This document shows, piece after piece, positions 18,309 through 28,110 of a DNA stretch of 64,000 nt; positions within the stretch are counted from its first letter, which is position 1, and each line of letters opens with the position of its first letter. The stretch spans positions 310,001 to 374,000 of the forward strand of contig NZ_CP093312.1 in assembly GCF_023213175.1 (NCBI RefSeq). Direction: 5' to 3'. Origin of the DNA: Sulfurovum sp. XGS-02. Lineage in GTDB: Bacteria > Campylobacterota > Campylobacteria > Campylobacterales > Sulfurovaceae. A program made the position numbers and the translations under genes. Under the pieces are notes generated by a model. That model saw only the letters and a list, made by a program, of their open reading frames with translations. It had not been told where the DNA came from and did not search any database.

Positions 18309-19125
18309 TATACTGACAGCCTTTGAAGAGTATCTCAGTGTTACAAAGGCACTCGATACCCTTACCATCTCTTCTTATCTGGGTGACTTGACCCAACTTG
18401 AAGAGGTCACTCAAAAAACACTGACGAAACTCGATACTACAGATATATTGAAATTTTTATCTGCCTTTGAGAACAAAAGAACGCTCAACAGGAAACTCTC
18501 CTCTATCAATGCTTTTTTCGATTTTTGTCACAAACAGGATTTCAGACACGAAAAGATCAAGATCCCTATGGCAAAAGTACCCAAGAACCTGCCCAAATAT
18601 ATGAGCAGTGAAGAGATACTGCAAGGCTTAAAAAACATTGACAGAAGCAAGATCATGGGATTGCGTGATTATGCACTGATACTCTTCTTATATGCCAGCG
18701 GTTGTCGCATCTCTGAAGCATTGAGTGTACAGCGAAGTGATATCGTGGACGGATGGTTGAAGATACGTTTTGCCAAAGGGGAAAAAGAACGCATCGTACC
18801 TCTGGCACCCATAGCGGTTGAGGCATTGGAGAGGTATATGCAGGAACAGGATATGGGAAGCAGTTATATTTGGCTGAATTACACAGGTGCTGTCCTCAGC
18901 CGTATCTCTGCGTATAAGATCGTGAAGAAGTATCTGGGCGTATCCCCTCACGTATTGCGACACTCTTTTGCTTCATCACTTATCATCGGCGGTGCAGATC
19001 TGCGTGTGGTGCAGGAGCTGTTGGGACACAGTTCTCTTGAGACCACACAGATCTATACACATATACAAAAACAGAACCTCTCCGAGACAATGAATAGTTA
19101 TCATCCTTTAAAAGGAGTATCATGA
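18301..19125 (+). CDS. Tyrosine recombinase, XerC/XerD type
   Basis: 274 residues with an N-terminal SAM-like core-binding domain (about 1-85) and a catalytic domain carrying the active-site set: Arg in ASGCRISEAL, Lys in FAKGEKERIVPL, HVLRHSFA, GHSSLETTQ and the nucleophile in QIYTHI. Such enzymes resolve chromosome dimers at dif sites. It is shorter than the Helicobacter/Campylobacter XerH. It overlaps the preceding lipoprotein by eight bases and the following gene by four, so it is part of the operon rather than a mobile-element integrase. No dif-like site was identified here. Confidence 0.88.
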   Translation: MSDILTAFEEYLSVTKALDTLTISSYLGDLTQLEEVTQKTLTKLDTTDILKFLSAFENKRTLNRKLSSINAFFDFCHKQDFRHEKIKIPMAKVPKNLPKYMSSEEILQGLKNIDRSKIMGLRDYALILFLYASGCRISEALSVQRSDIVDGWLKIRFAKGEKERIVPLAPIAVEALERYMQEQDMGSSYIWLNYTGAVLSRISAYKIVKKYLGVSPHVLRHSFASSLIIGGADLRVVQELLGHSSLETTQIYTHIQKQNLSETMNSYHPLKGVS

Positions 19126-19451
19126 AAGCATTGGTTGAATATCTGAACCATAAAAACATTATTTTTAAATCACTTAAAGAGATCCTGCCAAAAGAGTTGG
19201 GTTCCCGTAAAAAGGTTGCACTCTATGTGGGTGTTGACCTAAAAGGATATTATGCATTGGTGATGGAACTTGAAAAGAAGAGCAGGGTACTTCGGAAAGA
19301 AGCAGCTGATCTCATCGAACTGCATGCAAAAGCGGAAAAATATGTCGATAGTAAGATCACTAAAAAATATATAGTGATCAAAGCACCCCTATGCTCACAT
19401 GCCAAAGCGATGCTCGAAGAGAATGGCTGGAAGGTGTGGCATGAAGGATAA
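19122..19451 (+). CDS. Conserved hypothetical protein upstream of coaX
   Basis: 109 residues, basic, no signal or membrane segment. It has a central strand-like piece (KKVALYVGVDLKGYYALVMELEKKSR) followed by a Lys-rich helix and a C-terminal strand-helix (KYIVIKAPLCSHAKAMLEENGWKVW). I know no domain for it. It overlaps the recombinase (ATGA) and coaX (11 bases), which argues that it is a real translated gene. Function unknown. Confidence 0.72.
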   Translation: MKALVEYLNHKNIIFKSLKEILPKELGSRKKVALYVGVDLKGYYALVMELEKKSRVLRKEAADLIELHAKAEKYVDSKITKKYIVIKAPLCSHAKAMLEENGWKVWHEG

Positions 19452-20076
19452 GGTATTACTTGCAGATATAGGGAATACCCATTTCCATATCTATAATGGG
19501 TCTGGAATAGAGCATCTTCCCTATGAGGAGGCGATTGCCAAATATAGCAAAGAGAGACTCTGCTATATTACTGTCAAACAGCACTTGAACAGTACCATAG
19601 AGAACATAGCCTCATGGAAAAATATCTCATCGAAGATCTACTTGGATGGTGCCTATGAAACGATGGGAGTAGACAGAAGAGCACTCTGTTTGAGTCATGA
19701 AAATGGTATTTTTGTGGATGCAGGTTCTGCGATAACCGTCGATATCATGGAAGCGGGAAAGTATTTGGGTGGCTTTATATTCCCGGGGTTAAAAGCGATG
19801 TTAAAGGCATATGCTTCTATCTCTCCGGTCTTAGAGACGACATTGAATGAAACGATATCTTTAGACCAATTGCCGGCTACAACTAAAGATGGGATAAGCT
19901 ATGGTATAATCGCGTCTATAAAAGCACTCATAGATAAGCACAGTGATGGTAAAAAGCTTTATTTTACCGGCGGGGACGGAAAATTTTTATCAAGTTTTTT
20001 TGAAGAAGCTACTTACGATGAAATGTTGGTCTTTAACGGGATGCGCAAAGTGATGAAGGAATCAGAGATATGTTAA
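19441..20076 (+). CDS. coaX: Type III pantothenate kinase
   Basis: First step of coenzyme A synthesis. 211 residues with the ASKHA-fold phosphate motif LLADIGNTHFHIYNG near the N-terminus, the substrate motif GVDRR, and FVDAGSAITVDIM followed by GGFIFPGLKAMLKA. The ATG at 19441 places the motif where the family has it; a longer frame from 19399 would only translate the previous gene's end in another frame. Shorter than the usual 240-260 residues, as in Helicobacter relatives. Confidence 0.9.
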   Translation: MKDKVLLADIGNTHFHIYNGSGIEHLPYEEAIAKYSKERLCYITVKQHLNSTIENIASWKNISSKIYLDGAYETMGVDRRALCLSHENGIFVDAGSAITVDIMEAGKYLGGFIFPGLKAMLKAYASISPVLETTLNETISLDQLPATTKDGISYGIIASIKALIDKHSDGKKLYFTGGDGKFLSSFFEEATYDEMLVFNGMRKVMKESEIC

Positions 20077-20690
20077 CAGTAGCACTTCCAAAGGGAAGAA
20101 TCGCAGAACAGACACTTGAGATTTTTGCTGAAATTTTCGGTGGAGAATTCAAGTTTGAAGGGAGAGAACTCATCTTGGATAGGGGAGAGTTCCGTTTTTT
20201 AAATGTACGTAATCAGGATGTACCGACATACGTTGAACACGGTGCCGCGGATATCGGTGTTGTCGGACTTGATGTCATTACAGAGAAAGAGCTGGATATC
20301 ATCCAGCTTCTGGATATGCAGTTAGGGAAATGTAAAGTGGCGATCGGTATCAAAAACGAAGATGAACTGGACTGGTCACGTCCTAACATCAAAGTCGCTA
20401 CAAAGATGGTCAACATCACTAAAAACTACTTTGCCAAAAAAGCCGTAGGGGTAGAAGTGGTGAAACTTTACGGTTCTATAGAGCTGGCACCGCTTGTCGG
20501 CCTGGCTGATGCTATTGTGGATATTGTCGAAACAGGTTCAACGATGAGGGAGAACGGATTGAAAGTGGCTGAAGATATTATGGATTCTTCTGCACATCTG
20601 ATCTCAAATAAAAATAGTTTTTATGGAAAGAAAGAGGAGATTCTCTCTTTATATGAAAAGATTAAAGCTGTTGTAGAGAGCCGTGGCTAA
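20070..20690 (+). CDS. hisG: ATP phosphoribosyltransferase, short form
   Basis: Commits PRPP and ATP to histidine synthesis. 206 residues starting MLTVALPKGRIAEQTLEIF, with the PRPP-binding ETGSTMRENGL loop (residues 150-160) and DIGVVGLDVITE. This is the short form without the C-terminal regulatory domain, which in other bacteria needs HisZ; no hisZ is in this window. Overlaps coaX by seven bases and the next gene by eight. Confidence 0.93.
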   Translation: MLTVALPKGRIAEQTLEIFAEIFGGEFKFEGRELILDRGEFRFLNVRNQDVPTYVEHGAADIGVVGLDVITEKELDIIQLLDMQLGKCKVAIGIKNEDELDWSRPNIKVATKMVNITKNYFAKKAVGVEVVKLYGSIELAPLVGLADAIVDIVETGSTMRENGLKVAEDIMDSSAHLISNKNSFYGKKEEILSLYEKIKAVVESRG

Positions 20691-21390
20691 TTCTACTTCA
20701 GACTCTCTTGACCTCTATGCAAAAGTAGAGGATCTTCTTGGTGTAAAAGAGGCTGCTCCCAGTCTTTATGCCCATTACCTTCTTTTTTTAAACACGATAG
20801 ATTTTGATACACTTTTGGATGTGGGATGCGGCTCTGGAGACTTTTTGCGCCAAATACAGGGTGCATTGGAGATACCAGAGGTCAAGGGGATAGACCTCAG
20901 TCCCCTTATGGTCTCAAAGACACTTGAACAGGGCTATGATGCCCAGTGTGTGGACCTCTGTGATCTAGATGGCCGGTATGATGTACTGACAGCAGTCTTT
21001 GATATGGTGAACTATCTGGATAAAGCAGCGTTGGAACGCTTTCTGGGGTGTGTCAAAGCGCATTTGAATGACGGCGGATATTTTCTTTGTGACATTAATA
21101 CGCTGCACGGTTTTGAAAATGTCGCAGTGGGCTCTTATATCGTGGATGATGAAGAGAGATTTTTAACGGTCGACAGTGACTTTGAAGAGGGTGAGTACAG
21201 TGCCGAGTTCACACTTTTTGAAAAAGAGGGGAGCTGTTTTAAAAAATCTCAAGAGAGTATCAGGCAATACCATCACACGGTAGATGAGATAGTGCGTCTA
21301 AGTGGTTTAGAACTGGTCCAAAGTGATGATGTGACTCTGTATGATCTTGATGAAGCGGATAAAGTGTTTCTTGTACTAAAAAAAGTGTAA
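20683..21390 (+). CDS. Class I SAM-dependent methyltransferase, substrate unknown
   Basis: 235 residues. The SAM motif LLDVGCGSGDFLRQI (about 46-60) and GIDLSPLMVSKTLE are clear, and post-motif III reads HLNDGGYFLCDINT. It begins with GTG eight bases inside hisG and is the last gene of the run before a hairpin. The fold is certain, the substrate is not. The acidic C-terminal half resembles small-molecule rather than RNA methyltransferases, but that is weak. Confidence 0.82.
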   Translation: MANSTSDSLDLYAKVEDLLGVKEAAPSLYAHYLLFLNTIDFDTLLDVGCGSGDFLRQIQGALEIPEVKGIDLSPLMVSKTLEQGYDAQCVDLCDLDGRYDVLTAVFDMVNYLDKAALERFLGCVKAHLNDGGYFLCDINTLHGFENVAVGSYIVDDEERFLTVDSDFEEGEYSAEFTLFEKEGSCFKKSQESIRQYHHTVDEIVRLSGLELVQSDDVTLYDLDEADKVFLVLKKV

Positions 21391-21406
21391 GGGAGAGTGT
21401 TTTTGT

Positions 21407-21438
21407 CACCGAGTCCGTCTTATAGAACGGACTCAGTG
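21407..21438. terminator. Hairpin between convergent genes, likely two-way terminator
   Basis: GAGTCCGT (21411-21418) pairs exactly with ACGGACTC (21427-21434); after one mismatch three more pairs extend the stem to 21407 and 21438. It lies between the methyltransferase stop and the porin stop on the opposite strand. No long T-run on either side. Confidence 0.6.
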
Positions 21439-21447
21439 TAAAAGGGC

Positions 21448-22698
21448 TTAAAATTTATAGTCAAGCTGTACCCAATACTTTGTCACATCATTTTGTGCCG
21501 CACCGATGACAGAGTCAGTTTCTCCGGAGAAGAAAGCCGCTTTTGCCAGAAAGTTCAGGCCGTTTGAGAAGTTATAGGTATAGAGCAGATCCAGTTCACT
21601 TCCTGCATCATCACTGAGGATACCGTCTGTCTCCTGTGTACTGAAGCTATGATAGATCGCAAGTACTTTACCAAACTCCGGACTCACATATCCTACCTTT
21701 CCGTAAATATCATCCAATCCGTATATATTACTTACAGCACTGTATCCAAGAAACACATCAGCAAACCCTTGCCATTTGTGCAGTGTTGCAAGCGGTGTTG
21801 TGAATCCATGTGTATTTCCGTCTGCATCTCCGAGTGATTCATAGGCTGCTCCAAGAATAAATCCGTTGTACTTCGTACTGATATCCCCTCTGAAATACAT
21901 CGCATCTACATCCGGTTTCCCCATACTTTCATATTCCATGCTTGCATCTTGCTGTGTAGCAGCTTCTGCAATATAGTTGAACATACCTACTTTCCCTGAA
22001 GCCATTAACCCATAGGTATCACTTCCAAATGCTTGGTGACCTAAGAGGTATCCATACGCAGAAAGTTTCAGCTCCGGCATTGCCTTGTAGTCGGCATGAA
22101 GAAATATAGATTCTGTCCCTGTAGTGAGTGCATCCGTAACCCCATAACGGTCTGTCACATACATTGCCATGAGATCCAGGTTCTCTATCGAGCTATTCTT
22201 TAATGTATATCCCATAAAGGTTTGAGGCATTTGTCTCCAACCTACGGCACCTATGAATCTCTGGTCATCCAGGTTCACCATCTGGCGTCCTGCACGCAGT
22301 GAGGTATCACCCATTTTGTAATCAAGATAGGCTTGTGTGACACGTGAGTTTTGCGGATCAGCGATCAATGCATACCCCGGCTGCTCCGGAGCATATTCAT
22401 CATATCCGAAATTCGTCACTGCCATGATCTGTCCAAAAGCACTCAGCCCCTCAATACCTACAAGTCCGGTCTTTACACTGAGTGCAAAACGTGTTGTAAA
22501 CGCATTGGCTTCATCATTCACACTGTCATCAGCAAATTCATAACGCGGACGAAGTTCACCGTTGAATTTTACGTCGTTAAAGATCCCTATATCTGTTCCT
22601 GACTCTGCTGTTTCAACAGCCGGTTCAACCGGTGCAATGGACCCGCCTGCCATGATCAGTGTAGATGTTACGAGTGAGAGTAGTACGGTTTTTTTCAT
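21448..22698 (-). CDS. Outer-membrane porin, Opr/alginate-export-like
   Basis: 416 residues with a signal peptide (TVLLSLVTSTLIMAGG), an N-terminal spacer, then a beta-barrel that starts FNGELRPRYEFADD and ends WVQLDYKF with the terminal Phe typical of barrels. The motif TSLRAGRQMVNLDDQRFIGAVGWRQMPQTF is shared with OprD/alginate-export-like porins of Campylobacterota. It follows the nitrate ABC-transporter genes in the same direction, 96 bases on, so it may let nitrate or another small anion through the outer membrane; that role is an inference. Confidence 0.8.
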   Translation of the reverse strand: MKKTVLLSLVTSTLIMAGGSIAPVEPAVETAESGTDIGIFNDVKFNGELRPRYEFADDSVNDEANAFTTRFALSVKTGLVGIEGLSAFGQIMAVTNFGYDEYAPEQPGYALIADPQNSRVTQAYLDYKMGDTSLRAGRQMVNLDDQRFIGAVGWRQMPQTFMGYTLKNSSIENLDLMAMYVTDRYGVTDALTTGTESIFLHADYKAMPELKLSAYGYLLGHQAFGSDTYGLMASGKVGMFNYIAEAATQQDASMEYESMGKPDVDAMYFRGDISTKYNGFILGAAYESLGDADGNTHGFTTPLATLHKWQGFADVFLGYSAVSNIYGLDDIYGKVGYVSPEFGKVLAIYHSFSTQETDGILSDDAGSELDLLYTYNFSNGLNFLAKAAFFSGETDSVIGAAQNDVTKYWVQLDYKF

Positions 22699-22794
22699 TT
22701 TTTCCCCTTTATAGTATGTTTGATTGAATAAACATGATGTTTAAAACTGCTTGATGGTCATAAGATGCATTAGGCAAATAAATTTTCTATGTTA

Positions 22795-23592
22795 CTACTC
22801 ATCCTCCTTGGCAAATTTTTCATAAAGAAAGCTGAGGATGGCTTCTCTACATCTGATATATTCAGGATCATGTTGAAGTTCTACCCTGTTTCTGGGACGG
22901 GGAAGATTGACGTCGAGTATCTCCCCGATCGTGGCTTCAGGACCGTTTGTCATCATGATCACCCTGTCACTGAGCAGTACTGCTTCATCTACATCATGTG
23001 TAATGATAATGACCGTATTTTGTACATTTTGCTGTATCCTCATGAGATGCTCCTGCAAGTTGGCACGGGTTAATGAATCCAGTGCACCAAAAGGTTCATC
23101 CATTAAAAGTACTTTAGGTTTGATCGCAAGTGCTCTTGCTATACCTACACGCTGTTTCATACCCCCACTGATCTCATCGGGAAGTTTATCTTTAGCCTGA
23201 TCAAGGTTGACCATGGTAATAAACTTTTCAACCCTCTCTTGAAGCTCTTGCTTATTGAGCTCAGGCATGACCTGTTTGACGGCCATTTCGATGTTTTTAT
23301 AGACACTGAGCCATGGAAGCAGTGAATGGTTTTGAAATACCACTGCACGATCAGGTCCAGGACCTTTGACCTCTTTACCCTGTAAAAATATATGTCCTTC
23401 TGTCTGGCCATCCAAACCGGAGATCATATTGAGCAAAGTAGATTTACCGCACCCGCTATGTCCAATGATAGAGATGATCTCATTTTTTTTGATGACCAGG
23501 TCTACATCTGTCACAGCGATATAATCCTCTTTCCCCGGAATCGGAAATCTTTTTTCAATATTTTCTAAGTGTAAAAACTTTTGTTCACCCAT
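22795..23592 (-). CDS. nrtD: Nitrate/nitrite-type ABC transporter ATP-binding protein
   Basis: 265 residues with all ABC ATPase motifs: Walker [11 protein letters not shown]-loop [12 protein letters not shown], signature [15 protein letters not shown], Walker [13 protein letters not shown] and the switch His in ITHDVDEA. The sequence is of the NrtD/SsuB/TauB group. Together with the permease and binding protein upstream on the minus strand it forms an nrtA-nrtB-nrtD importer. Its start overlaps the permease stop by one base, so translation is probably coupled. Confidence 0.88.
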   Translation of the reverse strand: MGEQKFLHLENIEKRFPIPGKEDYIAVTDVDLVIKKNEIISIIGHSGCGKSTLLNMISGLDGQTEGHIFLQGKEVKGPGPDRAVVFQNHSLLPWLSVYKNIEMAVKQVMPELNKQELQERVEKFITMVNLDQAKDKLPDEISGGMKQRVGIARALAIKPKVLLMDEPFGALDSLTRANLQEHLMRIQQNVQNTVIIITHDVDEAVLLSDRVIMMTNGPEATIGEILDVNLPRPRNRVELQHDPEYIRCREAILSFLYEKFAKEDE

Positions 23593-24407
23593 TATGTTCT
23601 TCCTTTTTTTCTATAGTCAAAAAAATCTGCGATGATCCCCATTACAAGATCCAGTATAAAACCGACAATACCTACGATGATGATACCGATGATGATATTA
23701 TGATAATTCAGATTGTTATATTCATCCCAGATCCAAAAACCGATACCGATACCACCCGTCAGCATCTCTGCTGCAACGATCACAAGCCATGCGATCCCCA
23801 GAGAGAGTCTCATTCCCGTAAAGATGAACGGTACGGCTACGGGTAAAATGATCTTTGTGATCTTTTTCACCGGACTGAACTGTAATACTTTTGCAACATT
23901 CATATAGTCCTCGCTTACACTACGTACACCCAAAGCAGTGTTGATAATGATCGGCCAGATAGAGGTGACAAAGATCGTCGAGATCGCTGTCAAATTGATA
24001 TCCTGGAAGATAAAAAGCAACAGTGGCAGCCATGCCAGCGGTGATACAGGCTTAAAGATCTGTATGAACGGATCAAATGCATACTGCGCATTTTTGCTCA
24101 TACCGATAAACAATCCCAAAGGCACACCGATGATAATAGCAAGTGAAAACCCGGCAAATACCCTCTGCAATGAAGCTAGTATCTGCCAGAGGATTCCTTT
24201 GTCATCCTCATTTGCAATATAGAGCGGATCGGAAAGTACTCCGACGATCTCATCCCCGTCAGCATTCACCCCGCCAAAAGCAGAGACATAGGTATCACTC
24301 GGGGTAGGGAAGTCCTCAACATTGTTTGCAATCAATGACCAGACCATAAGGATGGCAAAAAACACCATCATTGGCAAGATGATCTTTTTAGCAATTTCGT
24401 TTTTCAT
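23592..24407 (-). CDS. nrtB: Nitrate/nitrite-type ABC transporter permease
   Basis: 271 residues with about six membrane helices and the EAA-type loop ([19 protein letters not shown]). The family start is [26 protein letters not shown], as in NrtB/CmpB/SsuC permeases. A 40-residue insert after the first helix ([26 protein letters not shown]) resembles that of NrtB-type proteins. The next gene downstream is the ATPase. The leader contains a GTGTCC/GGACAC hairpin just before the ribosome site. Confidence 0.88.
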   Translation of the reverse strand: MKNEIAKKIILPMMVFFAILMVWSLIANNVEDFPTPSDTYVSAFGGVNADGDEIVGVLSDPLYIANEDDKGILWQILASLQRVFAGFSLAIIIGVPLGLFIGMSKNAQYAFDPFIQIFKPVSPLAWLPLLLFIFQDINLTAISTIFVTSIWPIIINTALGVRSVSEDYMNVAKVLQFSPVKKITKIILPVAVPFIFTGMRLSLGIAWLVIVAAEMLTGGIGIGFWIWDEYNNLNYHNIIIGIIIVGIVGFILDLVMGIIADFFDYRKKGRT

Positions 24408-24420
24408 TTTTTTCCTTTTT

Positions 24421-24442
24421 GTGTCCCGTTTGTTCTGGACAC
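24421..24442 (-). promoter_or_regulatory. Inverted repeat in the nrtB leader
   Basis: GTGTCC (24421-24426) and GGACAC (24437-24442) form a six-base stem with a ten-base loop, 14 bases before the nrtB start codon. It could be an operator or a translation-controlling hairpin. Confidence 0.4.
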
Positions 24443-24468
24443 TGAGTTCTATTTTATATTTATAGGTA

Positions 24469-24565
24469 CCTGAAGTATCAATCTAATGTTTAGTCTGAGT
24501 CAAGGAAATAACTGGACATAGGTTACTTCAGGCACGTATAAATACAAAGCATTCAGCTTTGTATT
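24469..24565 (-). terminator. Structured spacer between nrtA and nrtB (attenuator-like)
   Basis: Downstream of nrtA a perfect 10-base stem, AATACAAAGC/GCTTTGTATT with a five-base loop, spans 24541-24565. Closer to nrtB, CCTGAAGTA (24469-24477) and TACTTCAGG (24524-24532) are exact inverse copies. The first hairpin could reduce read-through so that the binding protein is made in excess over permease and ATPase, as is common in ABC operons. Confidence 0.5.
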
Positions 24566-24584
24566 CTTTGTAATTATTGATGTG

Positions 24585-25961
24585 TTATTTCACATATTTA
24601 GGATCAGCACATCCTGCAGGACCGTAAGGGCAAACATACTCGGGTTGTTTGGTTGTCACCGTCCATGAATTGGCCTTCATAAGCTCATCTTTGCTTACTT
24701 TTGGATTTGTCACATCGAAACTGTAGATATACTCCACTGCCTTATTGGGGTCATACACCTTTCCATCCATGAACTTGTTGTATTCATCCACACCGTCTAC
24801 TTTCCATGGGCTAGGTGGTAGGGAGTAGTTTACTTCTTTGGCAGCCTCTGCAAAAAGATCAGGTCTGTAGACTTTTTCGATCACTTCTTTCATATCGACC
24901 GCTTTATCCAACTGTCCCCAGCGATACATCTGCGTGATGAACCACATCCCATGGCTGTAAAAAGGATAAGCTGCATAGTAGTTGGCAAACACGTTAAACA
25001 TAGGGTTTGGCTCGGAATCCTGTCCTTTAAGATACTGGAAGGTACCGGTCATAGATTTCTCAAGCACTTTGACCGGTGCTTTTACATAGTTCGGTTTACT
25101 GAGTATCTTCGCTGCTTCTTTTCTGTGTTCCCAGCTTTCATCCAACCACATTTGTGCTTCAATGACCGCTTTCATCACTGCTTTGGTCGTTTCAGGGTAT
25201 TTCTCAACAAAATCCGCTCTTGCTTGAAGTACTTTTTCAGGGTTATTGTTCCAGATATCATAGTTGGTTACCAGGGTAGAACCTTTTTTCTTCAGTACGA
25301 TACGTTCGTTCCAAGGTTCCCCAACACAGTACCCTTCGATATTACCTGCGATCAGGTTTGAAGGCATGGTAGGGGGAGGGAAAGGTTTGATCGTTGTATC
25401 CTCATCAGGTTTGATCCCCGAACTCGCCATCCAGTATCTCAGTTCATAGTTGTGTGTGGAAACCGGGTGTACCATTCCGAAGTTCAGCGGTTGGTAGTTT
25501 GCACCTTCTGCTTTATGTTTCGCATCGATATATTTTTTCAGCGACTCTGACCCTAATGGTCTTTTGGTCTGGTCCATACCGTATTTTTGCATCTCTTTTA
25601 TAATATTATTTCCGTACGTGATACCGTTACCGTTAAAATCCAAAGAGAGCAGGGCTTGCAAGTTGGCATTCCCGTTGATCCCAAGTGTTGCAGCAATCGG
25701 CATACCTGCAAGGGCATGAGAGAAGTCATACTCACCGCTGATTACTTTTTGTTGGATACCCGGCCATCCGCCACCCTCTTTGGCGACATGAACATCCAGA
25801 CCATATTTTTCAAAGAATCCTTTCTCTTTAGCGATAACGATAGGGGCACAATCAGTCAGTGCGATAAACCCTATTTTCAACTTTTTCTTTTCTACATCTG
25901 CAAGTAGAGCCGTAGTGACCAACGAAAGACCTAATCCGAGCTTCAAAGCTTTTTTTAACAT
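24585..25961 (-). CDS. nrtA: Nitrate-type ABC transporter substrate-binding protein (NrtA/CmpA family)
   Basis: 458 residues. A Sec signal peptide ([16 protein letters not shown], cut before DVEKKK) without a lipobox points to a soluble periplasmic protein. The mature start [31 protein letters not shown] and the [12 protein letters not shown]...[10 protein letters not shown] and [11 protein letters not shown] motifs are those of NrtA/CmpA nitrate/bicarbonate binding proteins. The C-terminus carries [11 protein letters not shown]. Context with narB favours nitrate. It is read divergently from narB. Confidence 0.9.
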   Translation of the reverse strand: MLKKALKLGLGLSLVTTALLADVEKKKLKIGFIALTDCAPIVIAKEKGFFEKYGLDVHVAKEGGGWPGIQQKVISGEYDFSHALAGMPIAATLGINGNANLQALLSLDFNGNGITYGNNIIKEMQKYGMDQTKRPLGSESLKKYIDAKHKAEGANYQPLNFGMVHPVSTHNYELRYWMASSGIKPDEDTTIKPFPPPTMPSNLIAGNIEGYCVGEPWNERIVLKKKGSTLVTNYDIWNNNPEKVLQARADFVEKYPETTKAVMKAVIEAQMWLDESWEHRKEAAKILSKPNYVKAPVKVLEKSMTGTFQYLKGQDSEPNPMFNVFANYYAAYPFYSHGMWFITQMYRWGQLDKAVDMKEVIEKVYRPDLFAEAAKEVNYSLPPSPWKVDGVDEYNKFMDGKVYDPNKAVEYIYSFDVTNPKVSKDELMKANSWTVTTKQPEYVCPYGPAGCADPKYVK

Positions 25962-25979
25962 TTTTACTCCTTAAATTTT

Positions 25980-26094
25980 CATTAAAATGTTTTTGTATGA
26001 AAATAGTATCATAGAAATATATAGTTTTTAATCATTAAAATGTCTAATTTTTAATCAATTTAAACTTAACTTTACATTAAAGTATGGTTAGAAT
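25980..26094. promoter_or_regulatory. Divergent control region of nrtA and narB
   Basis: An 11-base direct repeat, CATTAAAATGT, occurs at 25980-25990 and 26033-26043, spaced 53 bases or about five helical turns. For narB a -10 TAGAAT lies at 26089-26094. The region is very AT-rich. The repeated, near-palindromic element is a candidate binding site for a nitrogen or nitrate regulator; none is encoded nearby. Confidence 0.4.
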
Positions 26095-26127
26095 AGGGGG
26101 AAGAAAATCTAATTTGAGGTAATAGAA

Positions 26128-28110
26128 ATGATCAAATCAGTATGCGGATATTGCGGTGTAGGATGTGGATTGGAGTATGATGAGAAACAGCTCATAGGGA
26201 ATATAGGGTATCCCACCAATCAAGGAAATCTCTGTTCAAAGGGAATCTCGGAACTGGTAAGCATGCAGACACCTACAAGGTTGTTGAGGCCACATATGAG
26301 AGGTGCACTGGATGAGCCATTTGTACTTTCTGATTGGAAGGGTACGATCGCATTGATCGCGGAGCGTATCAAAAAAACCTCTAAAGATAAGATCGGTTTT
26401 TATCTGTCTGGACAACTCTTAACAGAGGACTATTACATTGCCAATAAACTTGCAAAAGGTTTTCTTGGTACCAATAATGTGGATACCAATAGCCGTACCT
26501 GTATGGCAAGTGCAGTGGTTGCCTATAAAAAGGCGATAGGCGCGGATTTCGTACCGGTAAGAATGAATGATATCTTTAAGTCCGATCTGCTGATACTAAC
26601 CGGTGCGAACACGGCAGAAGCCCATGTAGTTTTTCATAACAGCATCAAAAAAGCGAAAAAAAATGGTTTGAAAGTAGTGGTCATAGACCCGAGAAAAACA
26701 GATACAGCCAAAATAGCAGACCTCTATCTCCCGATAAAACCGGAAAGTGATATCGACTTTTTCAATCTGCTCTCTAAACGTTTAATTGATGAAGAAAAAT
26801 ATGATAAGGCATTTGTGGCACAGCATATTAACAACTTTGAACTGCTTAAGAACAAATTCAAACGTGTACCGGTGACCAAGATGCTTAAGCGTACTGGATT
26901 GACACAAGAATCATTCGATGCATTCTGGGAACTCTATAAGGAAAGTGACAACATCATTACCGCATGGACCATGGGACTCAATCAGTCTGTACAGGGCGTA
27001 GACAAAAATCTGGCACTGCTCAATACCCATCTTCTTACAGGGAAGATCTTTAGAGAAGGAAATGGACCTCTTAGCCTTACCGGGCAACCTAACGCTATGG
27101 GAGGAAGGGAAGTGGGAGGACTCTCTACCATGTTAGCGGTACATCTTGGTTTTGATGATGAGAGTATCCAAAAGGTATCAAAGTTTTGGAAAACCGATAA
27201 GATTGACAACAAACCGGGGTTGACCGCAACGCAGATGATCGATGCGAACCTGGATGTCCTTATTATCTGTCATACGGATCCTGTCTATCATCTGCCTCAT
27301 AGAAAAAGGGTGGAAAAACAATTATCAAAGATCCCCCTGGTCGTTGAGATCAATGCCTATGAGAATTCTGAAACAGCCAAGTATGCACATATCAGACTTC
27401 CTGCAGCCCCTTGGGGTGAAAAAGAAGGCACTCAGACCAATCTTGATCGTACGATCACCAAACAAGAGCGTCTCACACGTACATCCATTGACTGTAAAGC
27501 AGACTGGGAAATATTTCAGCTACTGGCAAAAGAGTTGGGTTTTGGCAAAGCGTTTGATTTTAACAGTCCTAAAGAGATCTTTGAAGAGTATCAAAAAATG
27601 ACCAAACTCAATGAGTACATGGATATCTCAGAGGCAGACTACGATGCACTGACCTACAAACCGTTTGTATGGGGTGAAAAGATCAAACATTTTTTAACCC
27701 CGGACAAAAAAGGAAACCTCTTCTTCGTAGAAAACAAGTTAAAGAGTGAAAAGACAAATTTGGAGTTTCCATTTCTACTTTTGACAGGAAGAACAAGAGA
27801 TCAGTGGCATAGCGGTACGAAAACAAATCTTCCTCAGACATTGCTGTTGCACAAGCCATTGAACTTTTGTGAGATCCATCCCAATGATGCACAAAAATTA
27901 GGTATTCAGAATGACGACAGGATCAAAGTGATCTCACAAAGAGGAGAGCTGGTCACCAAAGCGCTGATCACAAAAGATGTGCATGAAAAATGTATCTTCA
28001 TACCGATAAGCAACCGTGAGGTCAACTATCTAACCAATGATCTGTTTGACAGAGAATCCCTGCAGCCTGATTATAATCACAATGCAGTAAAGATAGAAAG
28101 GATCGGTTAG
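26128..28110 (+). CDS. narB: Molybdopterin oxidoreductase, assimilatory nitrate reductase (NarB/NasA type)
   Basis: 660-residue bis-MGD enzyme. The N-terminal [4Fe-4S] site is VCGYCGVGCGLEY plus GNLCSKG. Further on are SRTCMASAV around the Mo-ligand Cys, VVIDPRKTDTA, and the C-terminal cofactor domain LLTGRTRDQWHSGTKT. No Tat signal, so cytoplasmic. Length and lack of a flavoprotein domain match cyanobacterial NarB. Divergent nrtABD supports nitrate. The nitrite reductase expected next in the pathway is not adjacent; the only siroheme reductase in the window lies at 46250. Confidence 0.87.
   Translation: MIKSVCGYCGVGCGLEYDEKQLIGNIGYPTNQGNLCSKGISELVSMQTPTRLLRPHMRGALDEPFVLSDWKGTIALIAERIKKTSKDKIGFYLSGQLLTEDYYIANKLAKGFLGTNNVDTNSRTCMASAVVAYKKAIGADFVPVRMNDIFKSDLLILTGANTAEAHVVFHNSIKKAKKNGLKVVVIDPRKTDTAKIADLYLPIKPESDIDFFNLLSKRLIDEEKYDKAFVAQHINNFELLKNKFKRVPVTKMLKRTGLTQESFDAFWELYKESDNIITAWTMGLNQSVQGVDKNLALLNTHLLTGKIFREGNGPLSLTGQPNAMGGREVGGLSTMLAVHLGFDDESIQKVSKFWKTDKIDNKPGLTATQMIDANLDVLIICHTDPVYHLPHRKRVEKQLSKIPLVVEINAYENSETAKYAHIRLPAAPWGEKEGTQTNLDRTITKQERLTRTSIDCKADWEIFQLLAKELGFGKAFDFNSPKEIFEEYQKMTKLNEYMDISEADYDALTYKPFVWGEKIKHFLTPDKKGNLFFVENKLKSEKTNLEFPFLLLTGRTRDQWHSGTKTNLPQTLLLHKPLNFCEIHPNDAQKLGIQNDDRIKVISQRGELVTKALITKDVHEKCIFIPISNREVNYLTNDLFDRESLQPDYNHNAVKIERIG

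Noticed and set aside
18301-19125. Tyrosine recombinase as integrase of a mobile island
   Set aside because: It overlaps its neighbours in a housekeeping operon, is Xer-sized and far from the island borders; no attachment-site repeats were seen.
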